The notes beneath the pieces are model-generated. The model saw only the letters and a program-made list of their open reading frames with translations. It was not told where the DNA came from and made no database searches. A stretch of 64,000 bases of DNA from Trachythela sp. YZ-2020 (taxonomy: Eukaryota; Cnidaria; Anthozoa; Malacalcyonacea; Clavulariidae), in the NCBI GenBank assembly GCA_016169945.1, contig JADLSH010000256.1, positions 248,001-312,000 on the forward strand. The letters run 5' to 3'. Each line of letters opens with the position of its first letter. The first letter of the stretch is position 1. Made by a program: the position numbers and the translations under genes. Below, in pieces: positions 1 to 10,611 of this stretch.

Positions 1-55
1 TCTATAAACACAAGTCCTGTGACCTCGTCCTTATCCATATTAAATAGGTCTCACA

Positions 56-778
56 TTGACCAGTGCTAATTATGATGCTGCAATTACAATTTTGCAAGAA
101 CGATTTGGGAAAACTCAACAGACAATAGCTGCACACATGGATGAAATTCTGAAAATTCAACCTTGCACGAACAGTCGAACAAGTCAGTTGAGATATGTTT
201 ACGACAAAATAAGTGTCCATGTGCGGGGTTTGGCGTCTATTGGGATTTCTTCGGAGCAATATGGTAGCATGCTAATCCCAATAATTATGTCAAAATTGCC
301 CAATGAAATCCGTCTTGAAATTGCCAGCCGAAAATCTTCCGGAGACATTTGGAAAATTGATGAGTTGTTGAACACAATAAGAGTTGAGATTTAAGCGCGG
401 GAAGTAAGCGAGGGGGTACAGTCAAGTCCGCAACAGAGAAAACAAACCGGGGGCCCACCCTACTCCCCTAGATTACCCTCTGCATGTGCATTTACAGCTC
501 AAGATAGAACTGGTAAACAGATTCAATGTTGTTATTGCAAAGAGTTTCACTTTTCGGCATCATGCGACCGAGTGATAAACCCAAATGATCGCAAGAATAT
601 ATTGAGGAGAGACAACCGGTGTTTTATATGCTTGGGGATTTGTCATCGCAGTACACGGTGCCTGTCAAAGAAGAGTTGTAGACAATGTCATGGGAGACAT
701 CACCAGTCGATTTGTCAAGCATATAAGGGCCCCCACGAAGAACATTCCATGAATGGAAATAAATATAAACAATACTAG
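56..778 (+). pseudogene. BEL/Pao gag C-terminal part with zinc knuckles
   Basis: Frame 2 reads through 56-778 with one in-frame TAA at 392-394, which divides it into 112 codons and a downstream part. The first half is a helical gag-like region. The second half has Cys/His clusters typical of BEL gag: CFICLGICHRSTRC followed by CRQCHGRHHQSIC. Gag packages element RNA in the cytoplasm. The protease-pol frame begins at 753, overlapping the gag end by 26 bp in another frame. Relatives normally have one long gag-pol ORF, so this is most simply an indel. The true start is upstream of the window or lost. Confidence 0.8.
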
Positions 779-1835
779 AACTGCATCCGTCATCAATGGG
801 GTCGAGAATTTGGCTAAAACTGATGATTCGATAATTGAGAATTTGACAACGACAACCGCCACTAAAACCCGAAATAAGGTTCTTCTGCAAACAGCGGTTA
901 CTTATGCGCAAGGGGAAGATGGCTCAAATCCAATACCGGTTCGATTACTTTTGGATAGCGGTAGCCAGCGTTCCTACATCACCAATTCATTAAAGGGGCG
1001 ACTTGGTTTGGTTCCATTTCGAACAGAGACGCTTAATTTGAATACTTTTGGTGATGATCATTTTAAGAAGCGACAATGTGATATGGTTGAGTTGGTTTTG
1101 AAGGGGAAAAGCGGTGATCGAAAGATAAATGCACTTTGTTTTCCAAAACTTTGCTCACCGTTGACAACCACCATTGATCTTAGCCTGTATCCCCATTTAC
1201 AAGATTTACAGCTCTCTGATCTCAACATTCTTGAAGGACGACAAAGTGATAGTAGTATCGACATTCTGATTGTTGCTGACTCTTATTTCGATATTCTTAC
1301 TGGCGAGATAGAACGAGGCGAAAGTGGGCCTGTGGCCGTTAACAGTGATTTTGGCTGGGTTGTTACGGGCCCGATGAATGCTACAGAATCATGTTCGAAG
1401 GTCTCGGGAGTACATTTGCTCATTGAGGAGCAATGTTTCTTGTCAACACCAATCTCAATCGAATTGAGAGAAGATGAATCTGAACTTTCGAAGTGTTTAA
1501 GTCGTTTCTGGGAGATCGAATCGATGGGAATTAAGGAGGAAGAGGTGACAAAGGATGATTTTTTAAGGAACATTCAATATCTTGAGGATGAAGCCAGATA
1601 CGAAGTTAATTTGCCATGGAAGGATGAGTGTATTCCGAAATCAAACGGATATGGTATGTGTTTGAAACGACTCCATCAACTTAATTCTCGTCTCGATAAA
1701 TACAAACAATTACTCGAACAATATGACAACATATTTAAAGATCAAGAGAATAGCGGTATTATAGACTCCGTAGTTGAACCTGGAGAAACCAGTCAATATC
1801 TGCCTGACCATGGTGTGGTTCGTCAATGTGTTTGA
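753..1835 (+). pseudogene. BEL/Pao aspartic protease and N-terminal pol region
   Basis: This open stretch of 360 codons contains the retropepsin active-site motif LLLDSGSQRSYI near residue 65 and the conserved downstream block ending NSDFGWVVTGP near residue 205. The protease cleaves the element polyprotein. After that comes the charged linker that precedes the RT in BEL elements. The frame ends at 1835, just after a block (HGVVRQ) that normally leads into the RT, and the continuation lies in another frame from 1774. A small deletion or indel separates protease from RT. Confidence 0.82.
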
Positions 1836-2616
1836 TGGTTCTGCAAAACCTTCAAAGGATGATCTATCTTTGAACGATTGTCTCCAAAAGGGTCCAAATT
1901 TGGTTCCACGACTATTTGATACAGTTGTAAATTTCAGAGGCTACCCCATCGGACTTGTTGCTGATACCGAGAAAGCCTTCCATCAGATACAAATTGCTCC
2001 TGAGGATAGGAAGATGCTGAAGTTTCTCTGGTTCGAAGATATTACTCAAGACCCCCCTACTCTCAAGGAATACGAGTTTCGACGTCTGCCGTTTGGCATT
2101 TGACGTCTGCCACTATATCCCATCATCATTCAAGATACAAGGAAATCGCACCTGGCATAGTCTCATTGTTGCTCGAGTCTCTGTATGTCGATGACTTGGC
2201 CAGTGGAGCTCATGATGATGACGAAGCCTTACGTATCTATCGCACATCTGGTGATCTAATGAACAAGGGTGGGTTCAAACTTCGAAAATGACATTCAAGC
2301 TCCGCCTACGTTCGAGATTTCATTGCATCACAAGAAGGCGAAAATGGGGGTACGAAAGACGAAGCAACGAAAGATAATTTAGAATCCTCTCACCACAACG
2401 ACACTGCTGACACAGAAGTACGTATTGGCGAAGCCTCATTACCAAGTTCACCATCGCAAGATACTACAGTACCGAAAAGGAATTGCGTAAAGATTATTGG
2501 GATTAGTTGGAACGAGGACAGTGACGAATTTTGTTACGACCTCAGCGAGTTAGTTGACTATGCGAAATCCCTTCCTTCCACTAAACAGTCAGTGTTGAAG
2601 CTCTCTGCCAAGGTAT
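1774..2616 (+). pseudogene. BEL/Pao reverse transcriptase, broken
   Basis: The RT is spread over two short frames. The first carries FDGSAKPS and the first catalytic Asp in GLVADTEKAFHQI, and ends at the LPFG block (about 2098). The second carries the YVDD active site (LESLYVDDLASGA, about 2180-2220). Part of the palm between LPFG and YVDD is missing. From 2292 to 2616 the remaining thumb/connection sequence is recognisable (KIIGISWNEDSDEF, KLSAKVFDPIGLFAPFTV) but shifts frame. The enzyme cannot be made intact. Family assignment rests on the YVDD motif and the BEL-style FDPIGLF block. Confidence 0.8.
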
Positions 2617-4710
2617 TTGACCCCATCGGTCTTTTCGCTCCATTTACGGTTACCATGTATCACCAGCTTGAATTGGGATGACGAGTTAGATGGCAAGGCA
2701 TTAGCGAGTTGGAAGTCTCTCGTAAGGGATTTACAATCCCTGAGTGATATACGAGTACCAAGATGTTACTTTCGCCGGTTTGACGAACTGTTTCGAATTC
2801 ATGAGATTCACGGGTTTTGTGATGTATCCAACCTTGCGTTCGCTGCAGTGGTGTACCTTCGCACAGAACATAGCAATGGAGAAGTTGAAATAAATTTGAT
2901 TGCATCTAAAACACGAATTGCGCCTATCAAACGACAAACCATACCACGACTCGAACTGTTAGGAGCAAATATATTACCGCGATTGGTCGATTCTGTCATT
3001 AAAGCCCTAACGTCGATTACGGAAATTACCGATGTCGTTTTATGGACGGACTCGTTCACCACATTATGTTGGATACTAAACCACAAGGCGTGGAAGACGT
3101 TTGTCCAGAATCGAGTAAATGAAATCAGGGATTTAACTAGCAACCATGAATGGAGACATTGCCCAGGGGAATTAAATCCCGCAGATTTGCCTTCTCGTGG
3201 CTGTTCGGGTCTCGAACTCGCAGAAGCTGAAACTTGGTGGAATGGCCCAATGTTTCTGAAGCAGTCAAAAGATCAATGGCAAGTAGATCCTCAACCTACG
3301 AGTAACAACAACGATGAAGCTTACAAGGAAGTGATAAAAAATCCCCCTCCGATCGTGCATTCCTTGTCTGGAATATCGTTAAATAGTTCTGTCCATATTG
3401 AGAACTTTTTCGACACTCAGAGATACAGCACGAAGACCAAGTTACTTCGTGTCACAGCATTAGTTATCCGATTCATAAAGAAGACCAGAAAGCAACCTTG
3501 TACCATGTCATCCGAGTTAAACTCTGACGAATTAAACGAAGCAGAGAAATTATGGATCTGTAGTATTCAGTCCACAGCCTTTGCCGTGGAGATCGAATGT
3601 ATTCGAAATGGTCGCGCTAACTTACGAGTTAAACAGCTTGGTTTATTTTTCGATGATGATAAGATTCGTTGTGACGGTCGAATTAGCCACTCTGCGCTGC
3701 CTGATGATGCAAAACAACTCATTCTTTTGCCATCAAAGCATGAATTTACAAAGTTGATCATACGCGAAAGTCACGAGTTGGTACATCACGACGGAATTAG
3801 AGAAACTCTAAATTGCGTTCAAGGAAAATATTGGGTGATGCGTGGTCGAGAGAGCGTTAAAGGAATCGTAAGACGTTGCGTGATATGCAAACGATTTGAG
3901 GCCAAACCTTTTGCTGCGGCAAAAGAACCAGCGTTACCATCAAGTCGAGTCAGCGAAGATCCACCATTTGCCAACACTGGAATTGACTTTGCTGGTCCTC
4001 TATATGCTGCGACGAATTGCGAATCGAAGAAGGTATATATCTGTCTGTTTATGTGCGCCTCTACTAGGGCGGTCCACCTGGAACTTGTTCCGTATTTATC
4101 CGTTTCTTCATTTCTTCAAGCCTTTCGACGCTTTGTGTCCCGAAGAGGTTTGCCATCGAGATTAATACCTGGCAATGCTAAGACTTTCAAGAGTGCATCG
4201 AAAGAGGTGAAGAACATCCTGCGATCCTCCGAAATTCAACGATAAATGGCTTCGAAGGGCGTAAAATGGGAATTCATTATAGAGAAAGCACACTGGCAAG
4301 GACGATTCTACGAACGAATGATACAGAGTACTAAGAGGTGTTTGAAGAAAACTCTCGGACGATCTTCCATGGACTTCGAGTCATTGAGAACACTCTTAGT
4401 AGAAATCGAGATGACGATAAATAATAGACCACTTACATATGTCTATGACGATGAGGACGGCGTGTCGTACCCACTTACACCCTCTCAACTAATTTATGGT
4501 AGACAAATAGCGTTGACTCCCAGTGATCGACAATTTGACATTATCAGTACTAATCGATCATTAACCAAACTAGCAAAGAATCAAAAGCGCTTACTGGAGC
4601 AATTTACTAATCGCTGGAGAATGGAATATTTGTTGAGTCTTCGGGAGACTTCGCGCGTACTTCACAGGACAAAAGGAGAAACGATAGCCGTTGGTGACGT
4701 AGTAGTTTAA
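2617..4710 (+). pseudogene. BEL/Pao RNase H-like region and integrase
   Basis: An RNase H-like domain comes first (HGFCDVSNLAFAAVVY, IPRLELLGA, VVLWTDSFTT, i.e. a D-E-D set). It is followed by a spacer, the integrase HHCC zinc domain (HELVHHDG ... CVICKRF) and the catalytic core (NTGIDFAGPLY). The second catalytic Asp, expected in the block before NAKTF, is Gly here (LIPGNAKTF). A TAA at 4243-4245 interrupts the core; the frame resumes at 4246 and retains the Glu (GRFYERM). With the Asp lost and a stop in the core, integration activity is not expected. The sequence stops at 4710, where LINE sequence starts. Confidence 0.85.
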
Positions 4711-5570
4711 TTTATATAAACGATATTCCTAATTGCTCGGATAAGTTATTGTTTAAAATTTTTGCCGATGATACAAATATTTTTGCTACTTCCAGTAATC
4801 TAAAAACCTTGAAGCTTTGGTGAACTCTGAGGTTGATAAAGTCCAGGAATGGTGTGATGTTAATAGGTTGTCAATTAATATAAGTAAAACCAGCTATATG
4901 GTCATAAAGCCCGCCAGAAAGAAAGATTTTTTAATAACGATACAAATCAAAAATAACGATGGAACGTACCAAAACCTGATCCGGAAAGATCATATTAAGT
5001 ATTTGGGTACGATGCTTGATGACACGATATCCTGGAAGTATCATATACCATATATATGTTCTCCAGTATCTCGTGGCATTGGCATTATATCCAAACTGCG
5101 ACACTATCTCTCTATTAAGCAATTATCACAAATCTATTACAGTGTTATTTATCCATATGTATCATACGCAATTTTGGCATGGGGCAGTGCTTGCACGTTG
5201 CATATACAAAAAGTACAAGTGAAACAGAATCATGGAATCAGATTAATATTCTTTTCAATGTTATACGGTAAAGATACTGCAAGTGCTCTCCCATTGCTAA
5301 ATTTGCTTGATATCTTAACAGTTCAAAATGTATATCACCTGCATGCATTGAAATTTACTCATACGTGGCACAAAGGCATGTTGCCACACATATTTGATAG
5401 TTTCTTTCGATATGCAGGGGATGTACATAGTTATAATACGGTTAATACCAGATATTCATCTAATTTAAACCTGTATAAACCATATGTTCGAACAAATACT
5501 GGTAAACAGGCAATTTCTTTCGGAGCAATTGATTTATGGGCTATTGGAAAAACATACCGATAAACAGAGT
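4711..5570 (+). pseudogene. LINE reverse transcriptase C-terminal fragment, 5'-truncated
   Basis: The fragment starts inside an RT at the block INDIPNCSDKLLFKIFADD, which contains the FADD active site. After a frame change near 4815 it continues as the thumb and C-terminal region (248 codons, 4817-5563). Blocks such as LSINISKTSYMVI, HIKYLGTMLDDTISW and YPYVSYAILAWGS are typical of AP-endonuclease LINEs of the jockey/CR1/L2 group. The 5' truncation is typical of target-primed insertion, here into the end of the BEL element. It is strongly similar in layout to the minus-strand copy at 22740-24172. Confidence 0.85.
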
Positions 5571-8253
5571 CTTCAAAACAAAATAAACGAGAAGGAGTCG
5601 AATGGCTGAAAAAAGGACACTTTTGAAGTGTTTTAAATGGGTAAGTGTCTATTTTTCATATTTTAGTTTGTGGATTTGCAAAAGCGTATGTCACTCTGTG
5701 AGGTTATTATAATATCGATTAAACCTAAAAGGTATTTTAGCAAGTTTAAATTTGAATTTTGAAGAAACGACGCAATGTCAAAAACTTCATTTTAAGATAA
5801 ATTAAAAAATATATACTGTCAATTGTCAAAAAACAGTTGAAGTTTTCTGAACATTTTTGACGTTTTTGTGAAATGTCTAAGGTTAAATTTTACAACAACC
5901 AAAGCTAAAAGAGTACGTAATAACATATCTACTTTATATAGTGGGGCAATTCATAATTTTATAGTTAAAAGTACAAATATTTATATTACTCTTTTATTAT
6001 TCTGTGCCTAAAGTTAAAAAAATTGTGTGTTGCTATGGTTACAATGATTGACCGAATACTTCATGTTACAATAAATTTTGGGAAGTATAATTCCTGAGTT
6101 CGAATAGGCGAGGGGATTCTGCATGAGTGTATTTCTAGTAACGAAAATATAACAATATGGACAGGTCGGCTCTTGCTTACCAGGATAAAAAATTTCCCCA
6201 TATATATAAACACTCGCTAACCCGGCCTGCCCAGTTACCGAGATGAAAGTTCAATGAGACGCTGCCACCAATTTGTCTGCGAACTATTTTTAAGAACTGT
6301 CAAAACAATGCGAAGGGTCAAAACAATGTCAAAGGTCAAAAAAACAAAATTATCCCACTTACTGGGATATAAACACAACACAAAGCAGAACACAAATTCA
6401 TCCCGCTTGGCCGCTTATCGAGCTGGCCCAGTTAGTGAGTCATCCTGGTTTCCATATAAACAGCCCCTAAAACAAGTTTTATGTATAAATGCAAGTTTTA
6501 TTAAGCTTACATTAAGTGGCATTCACTGCCGTGGAGTCCATTAAATTTTATATGATCACAGCATAATTTCAGTTCAATTACTTTCAACAACTAGCTTGCT
6601 TTGTATGTTGAACTTCGGAGTGTTAGAACTTTTAAAATACCCGACATGAAATATACAAATGTTTTCATTCATTTATTGTTTACATTTTGGCAAGAAAATG
6701 CCGAGGGGATAATTCTCCGGTAGTTATATTAAGCAAACGATCCGATTACCATTCAGAAATGAACAGGAGTCTAATTACCCGACCGGAATAATTATTTTCC
6801 CGCTCTTTTTTTCATTTTTCGTTCCGATTTTGTACTGCAGCTTTTAACATAAAATTTTCTTATGAAAACTCGGTTATTTTTGTAGAAATACGCTAGAAGA
6901 GTGGTATTGTAACGACTTAGAAGATGTATTTGAACGTAAAGTTGTTTCTTATGAGCTTTCGTGTAATATTTATGCAATTTTTAGTTCATTTTCCCACGAA
7001 GCTAGTAGTGGTTTCGTGTTCAAAAAAGCTGAATAGATTTTGACAGCGAAGATTGCCAATATTTGAACTATTTTGTCAAGATACAAATGGTCTGTATTTA
7101 TTTTAAGATTGAAATGGACCTTCGCATAGTATTTCTTGATGTGCCGGACGGAAAAAGCTACCTTTGTTGAGTATAAATACAATATTTATAGGTATATTAT
7201 ATATTAAAGAAATTCGTCACTGCCACTGATTCCTTTTCCCTACATTTTTCAGGAAAAGGTGCAGAACTTCTGATGCCTGAAGTTGAAAAGAGGTAGGAAA
7301 ATTGAGATTTAATATGGATTTTCAGTCATGCATGCACTTAGTTGGTGTTATTAATAATTTTATGACCCAAAATCAAAGGTAGATTATACAGCCTTGTCAG
7401 TCTTCTCTATGCTTTTGTAAGTCTAACATTGCCAAACTATTTCTATGACTGTTTAATAAGATCCCTGTTTAATTCGAGCTACAACAAGGTTCTTGGTTCT
7501 TGGTGTTAAATTATATCTACACCTTTAATTCTAGATTGGTACTAACACACTAAAACATGTGATGTGTGGAAAAGCATCACAGCCTGTACATGTTTATTCA
7601 TATAACTGGAGACTGGAATTTTGATTTGGCTTGATGTAGATAAATATCATGCAGTATATGGGTTCATTAAGCAACTCTCTTGAACAATCCAAAGGATGCT
7701 TATATGGAGAGAGGGTCAGCTTCAACAGATTTGTACTGGACAAATGTCTCTCTTTGAGCAACAAAATTGTGTGCTGGTACTGGTGGACAATCAAGTGACA
7801 TTGCCATACAGTTGGTAATATAGAAGGCACATTGTCAGTAATGATTTAATGAATGTACATCACATATTATGTTGATTTGTTATTATTTGCATTCAGTCAA
7901 AACTACAAAAGCCTTGCTTAATGCTGTAGAATATAAATGCCGTCTTACTGATCTTTAATTAGTTGTTCTTGTCATTATTATTTATCAAAAGCATCCTGAC
8001 TCTCAACTGGGATTTTCAAGACCTTAGGAGTACTAACCCAATAATACCAACCTTAGCTCTACCAGGGCTTAGTGGCTAGTACTTCAGAAGTTGAACCCTT
8101 AGGTCTGTTTCCAAGGTGGGTGTCAGGACTTTACCTGAGAAAGTTATAACAACTATACTTGCAAATGAAACCTCATATATATTTTTCAACTTGTAAACAA
8201 TAAAGCTAGTCAGAGGACACTGCATGCATGTAAGCTGCAATTAATACACCAAT
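5571..8253. other. No recognisable gene; AT-rich unique-looking sequence
   Basis: Only short chance ORFs are visible. One possible 40-bp exon sits at 7252-7291: a pyrimidine-rich tract ending TTTTCAG precedes it and GTAGGA follows, with one frame open. There is no second exon to pair it with, so it is not called as a gene. A weak internal duplication with CCGGCC/GGCCC-like words lies near 6170-6460. Confidence 0.5.
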
Positions 8254-8340
8254 TAATACACCCTAAAATTCTTAGAACCACTGAGTATTTTAACAAAATA
8301 CAAAACAAGGGTAACTCCAAAAATTGATAACATTTTAATA

Positions 8341-8383
8341 TTTATCTACGTTTCGACTATGTTTCAGTCATCATCAGGATAAA
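8341..8383 (-). ncRNA. Hammerhead ribozyme-like core, left arm
   Basis: This is the reverse-complement copy of the motif at 9001-9043. On minus it reads CTGATGA, one extra T, a GACT/AGTC stem II with a 7-nt loop, then GAAAC. TTTATC and GATAAA flank it and can form a 6-bp stem I. See the right-arm entry for the structural reading. Confidence 0.65.
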
Positions 8384-8456
8384 CTAACTAGATTATATAT
8401 CAAAATCAGTATTTATATATGAAGAAATATGATACATTAGGTTGATTATTAATGAA

Positions 8457-8690
8457 TTAGTTAAATATGATAAGTTCTTTAGACGCTTTAATTCCATGAT
8501 TAAGTTCAGGTTTATATCTTTGAATAGCGAGGGATTCTTGAAAAAGCAAAAGGGACCAATGGTTAGATTTATCTATGATTTTAGTATTGTGAAAAACATG
8601 TTCAGCCATTATACATCTGGTTTGATTAGACTCTGCGTCATCGTCGAGATTCATTTCTAAAAGAGCTTTAATATGTTCAAGCACCTCTCC
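8457..8690 (-). pseudogene. Penelope-like GIY-YIG C-terminal fragment, left arm
   Basis: This is the mirror of the fragment at 8700-8927, with the same blocks (HIKALLEMNLDDDAES, then LLFQESLAIQRYKPELNHG). One visible replacement is Leu/Gln-type divergence around ESNQT versus ESNPT. It is a fragment only, with no RT domain nearby. Confidence 0.65.
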
Positions 8691-8699
8691 ACTTGCGAA

Positions 8700-8927
8700 C
8701 AGTTTGAACATATCAAAGCTCTTTTAGAAATGAATCTCGACGATGACGCAGAGTCTAATCCAACCAGATGTATAATGGCTGAACATGTTTTTCACAATAC
8801 TAAAATCATAGATAAATCTAACCATTGGTCCCTTTTGCTTTTTCAAGAATCCCTCGCTATTCAAAGATATAAACCTGAACTTAATCATGGAATTAAAGCG
8901 TCTAAAGAACTTATCATATTTAACTAA
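8700..8927 (+). pseudogene. Penelope-like GIY-YIG C-terminal fragment, right arm
   Basis: About 76 codons are open up to a stop at 8925-8927. The run TRCIMAEHVFHN, then LLFQESLAIQRYKPELNHG and IKASKELIIF matches the end of Penelope-like polyproteins, just after the GIY-YIG nuclease: a His-containing stretch, a Phe-x-Glu-Ser block, then a Pro-x-Leu-Asn block and an Ala-x-Lys-Glu-Leu tail. The RT and the GIY-YIG catalytic residues are absent, so it has no function on its own. It lies immediately upstream of the hammerhead core, as expected for the 3' end of such an element. Confidence 0.65.
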
Positions 8928-9000
8928 TTCATTAATAATCAACCTAATGTATCATATTTCTTCATATATAAATACTGATTTTGATATATAATCTAGTTAG

Positions 9001-9043
9001 TTTATCCTGATGATGACTGAAACATAGTCGAAACGTAGATAAA
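9001..9043 (+). ncRNA. Hammerhead ribozyme-like core, right arm
   Basis: The order is TTTATC (9001-9006), CTGATGA (9007-9013), T, GACT (9015-9018), loop GAAACAT, AGTC (9026-9029), GAAAC (9030-9034), GTA, GATAAA (9038-9043). TTTATC/GATAAA gives stem I and GACT/AGTC gives stem II. The ACGT at 9033-9036 is self-complementary, so stem III could form between two molecules, with predicted cleavage after the A at 9037 (GUA). Penelope-like elements are known to carry type I hammerheads with tiny stem III. The unpaired T at 9014 departs from the textbook core and could reduce activity. Confidence 0.68.
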
Positions 9044-9098
9044 TATTAAAATGTTATCAATTTTTGGAGTTACCCTTGTTTTGTATAATACACCCTAA

Positions 9099-9452
9099 TG
9101 TGTCCTACTTAGTTGTTATTTTATTCTGTCTCATGCCAGAAGCTTTACTTGTTAAGAGGAGAGTGTTGGGTATTAACCAGCTAATGTTGGATGTAATCAA
9201 TTCAATCGATCAAATTGAACTTGGAAACTTTGTGTCACTGAATTGGAATCAAGATTTCAGAATACACATTAATTTGTAGAACCATATTACAATATTACAT
9301 GGCGATTGATGTAGAACGTATTCCATGGAAAACTGACTTGAGTGAAGCGAGTTGAAGTGTTAAATAGTTGTAAATTGAGAGGCTTTTGTATTCTCAATGC
9401 TTAGCCATTTTGCCAAGTAAGTGACATTAAGTCATTAAAGGATTAATAATCA
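9099..9452. other. No gene seen
   Basis: One 71-codon ORF starting inside the Penelope arm runs to 9279 without recognisable motifs and is treated as chance. Nothing else stands out. Confidence 0.4.
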
Positions 9453-9626
9453 TAGCGCGCTGGGAAGGCATAATTATCATCGTCTTTTTAACTTTTTCTA
9501 CACAGACAGTAGTGTAATGTTATAAAAGCTAAATCGTAAATCACATTTTTAAATGATTTAGTTTTTATAACATTAAAATGTGTAGAAACAGTTAAAAAGA
9601 CGAGGGTACGTCTTCCAAGAGCGCTA
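9453..9626. mobile_element. Small foldback (MITE-like) element
   Basis: The ends are inverted copies (TAGCGCGCTGGGAAG at 9453 and its imperfect complement ending at 9626). Inside, a strong hairpin pairs CGTCTTTTTAACT with AGTTAAAAAGACG and ATGTTATAAAA with TTTTATAACAT. There is no coding capacity. TA at both outer edges could be the target duplication. Confidence 0.6.
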
Positions 9627-9639
9627 TAGTTTAATTCCA

Positions 9640-9860
9640 GGAACGGAGTTAAACATTTTTAACCTCCAAAATGAGAGCTAAATATAACCCCAAAAGTTGA
9701 GTTAAATTTTAACCCCAGAAATGGAGTTATTTGTATTAACTCCGAAATGAGAGTTATTGTAACTCCAAAAGTGGAGTTAAATTTTAACACCAGAAATGGA
9801 GTAATTTGTAACTAAAAAAAACAGATTATTTTGAACCTTTTTTGCTAACCCCCGTTTTTG
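9640..9860. repeat. Degenerate array of an AACTCC/GGAGTTAA word pair
   Basis: The words GGAGTTAAATTTTAACCCC, AACTCCAAAA and GAAATGGAGTTA recur about every 30-35 bp with drift. The two words are reverse complements of each other at their cores, so the stretch is full of small hairpins. No open frame crosses it. Confidence 0.6.
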
Positions 9861-9889
9861 GAGTTAAAATGACTGCCTGAAAATAACAA

Positions 9890-9966
9890 TGCACTGACAT
9901 CGTTTTTTGTCACTGATATCGGTTTTTATCACTGATATCGTTTTTTTTCACTGGTATCCCTTTTTG
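9890..9966. repeat. Short tandem repeat, unit about 20 bp
   Basis: CACTGATATCGTTTTTT is repeated four times with small changes (CACTGACATCG, CACTGATATCGG, CACTGATATCG, CACTGGTATCCC). Confidence 0.65.
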
Positions 9967-10341
9967 TACAGCTCAAAACATTCAAGATGGCCGCCGCCTC
10001 TGGGATTTCAGAATGTGTCAGTAGACTAGTTTATTGTTGAAAATAAAAATTCAAATACCAAAATAAGAACGTCAGGGGTAGAATAAGAAAAACATAATAC
10101 GGAGGATGTCTTAGAAGTTATAGGACCGGAGGGTATAGACAATTTCATGGCTTTTCATCAACATACGAAAACAAGACGGAGAGTACGAACTACGAACTTC
10201 TGTCTTTACGGATACTTCGCTCATTTTAATTGATACGTAAAAGAAAGGGACTACCCTGGCTGAGTAACGAGTTAAATCCCCTTCACCTTGTTCAACAAAG
10301 CTCCAGAAGCACTTACAGTACTGCCTAGAAGTAAGTTAACA

Positions 10342-10611
10342 CTGCGGTTAGCGGGCGCGGTGCGTGCGGTTAGCGGGTGCCGTGCGTGCGGTTAGCGGGT
10401 GCCGTGCGTGCGGTTAGCGGGTGCCGTGCGTGCGGTTAGCGGGTGCCGTGCGTGTGGTTAGCGGGTGCCGTGCGTGCGGTTAGCGGGTGCCGTGCGTGCG
10501 GTTAGCGGGTGCCGTGCGTGCGGTTAGCGGGTGCCGTGCGTGCGGTTAGCGGGAGCCGTACGTGCGGTTAGCGGGTCTCGTGCGTGCGGTTTGCGGTTGC
10601 GGTTCGTGCGT
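10342..10611. repeat. 22-bp GC-rich minisatellite, about 12 copies
   Basis: The unit is GCGGTTAGCGGGTGCCGTGC plus GT. Middle copies are almost identical, while the first and the last three have drifted. It is far more GC-rich than its surroundings. Copies abut without spacers. Confidence 0.92.

Larger units (their letters stand above)
1..4710 (+). mobile_element. BEL/Pao LTR retrotransposon, decayed, both LTRs missing
   Basis: The coding order is gag, zinc knuckles, aspartic protease, reverse transcriptase, RNase H-like region and integrase, all on plus. This order and the motif style (YVDD in the RT, a long spacer between RNase H and integrase) fit the BEL/Pao superfamily. The 5' LTR and gag start lie outside the window. 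The 3' end is lost where a LINE fragment begins at about 4711. Stops, frame changes and small deletions occur in every domain, so the copy is dead. No LTR is visible in the window. Confidence 0.9.
8254..9098. mobile_element. Penelope-like element 3' ends as an inverted pair
   Basis: Two near-identical arms of about 390 bp (8298-8687 and 8703-9087) face each other around a short spacer. Each arm encodes the C-terminal part of a Penelope-like GIY-YIG endonuclease region and ends in a hammerhead-like core. The unit is bounded by a direct repeat TAATACACCCTAA (8254-8266 and 9086-9098), read as a 13-bp target-site duplication. About 30 bp of extra sequence lies between the left duplication and the left arm. 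Penelope-like elements often insert with inverted or tandem partial copies, and this arrangement fits. The two arms differ at only a few bases by eye. Confidence 0.8.

Noticed and set aside
7252..7291. Internal exon with good splice signals
   Set aside because: A single 40-bp candidate with no partner exons or recognised protein; chance is likely.
8442..8942. Two mirrored 72-codon ORFs on opposite strands
   Set aside because: They are antisense shadows of the Penelope-like coding fragment in the palindrome.
10342..10611. Possible CRISPR-like array
   Set aside because: The 22-bp copies abut with no spacers and the genome is eukaryotic; it is a minisatellite.
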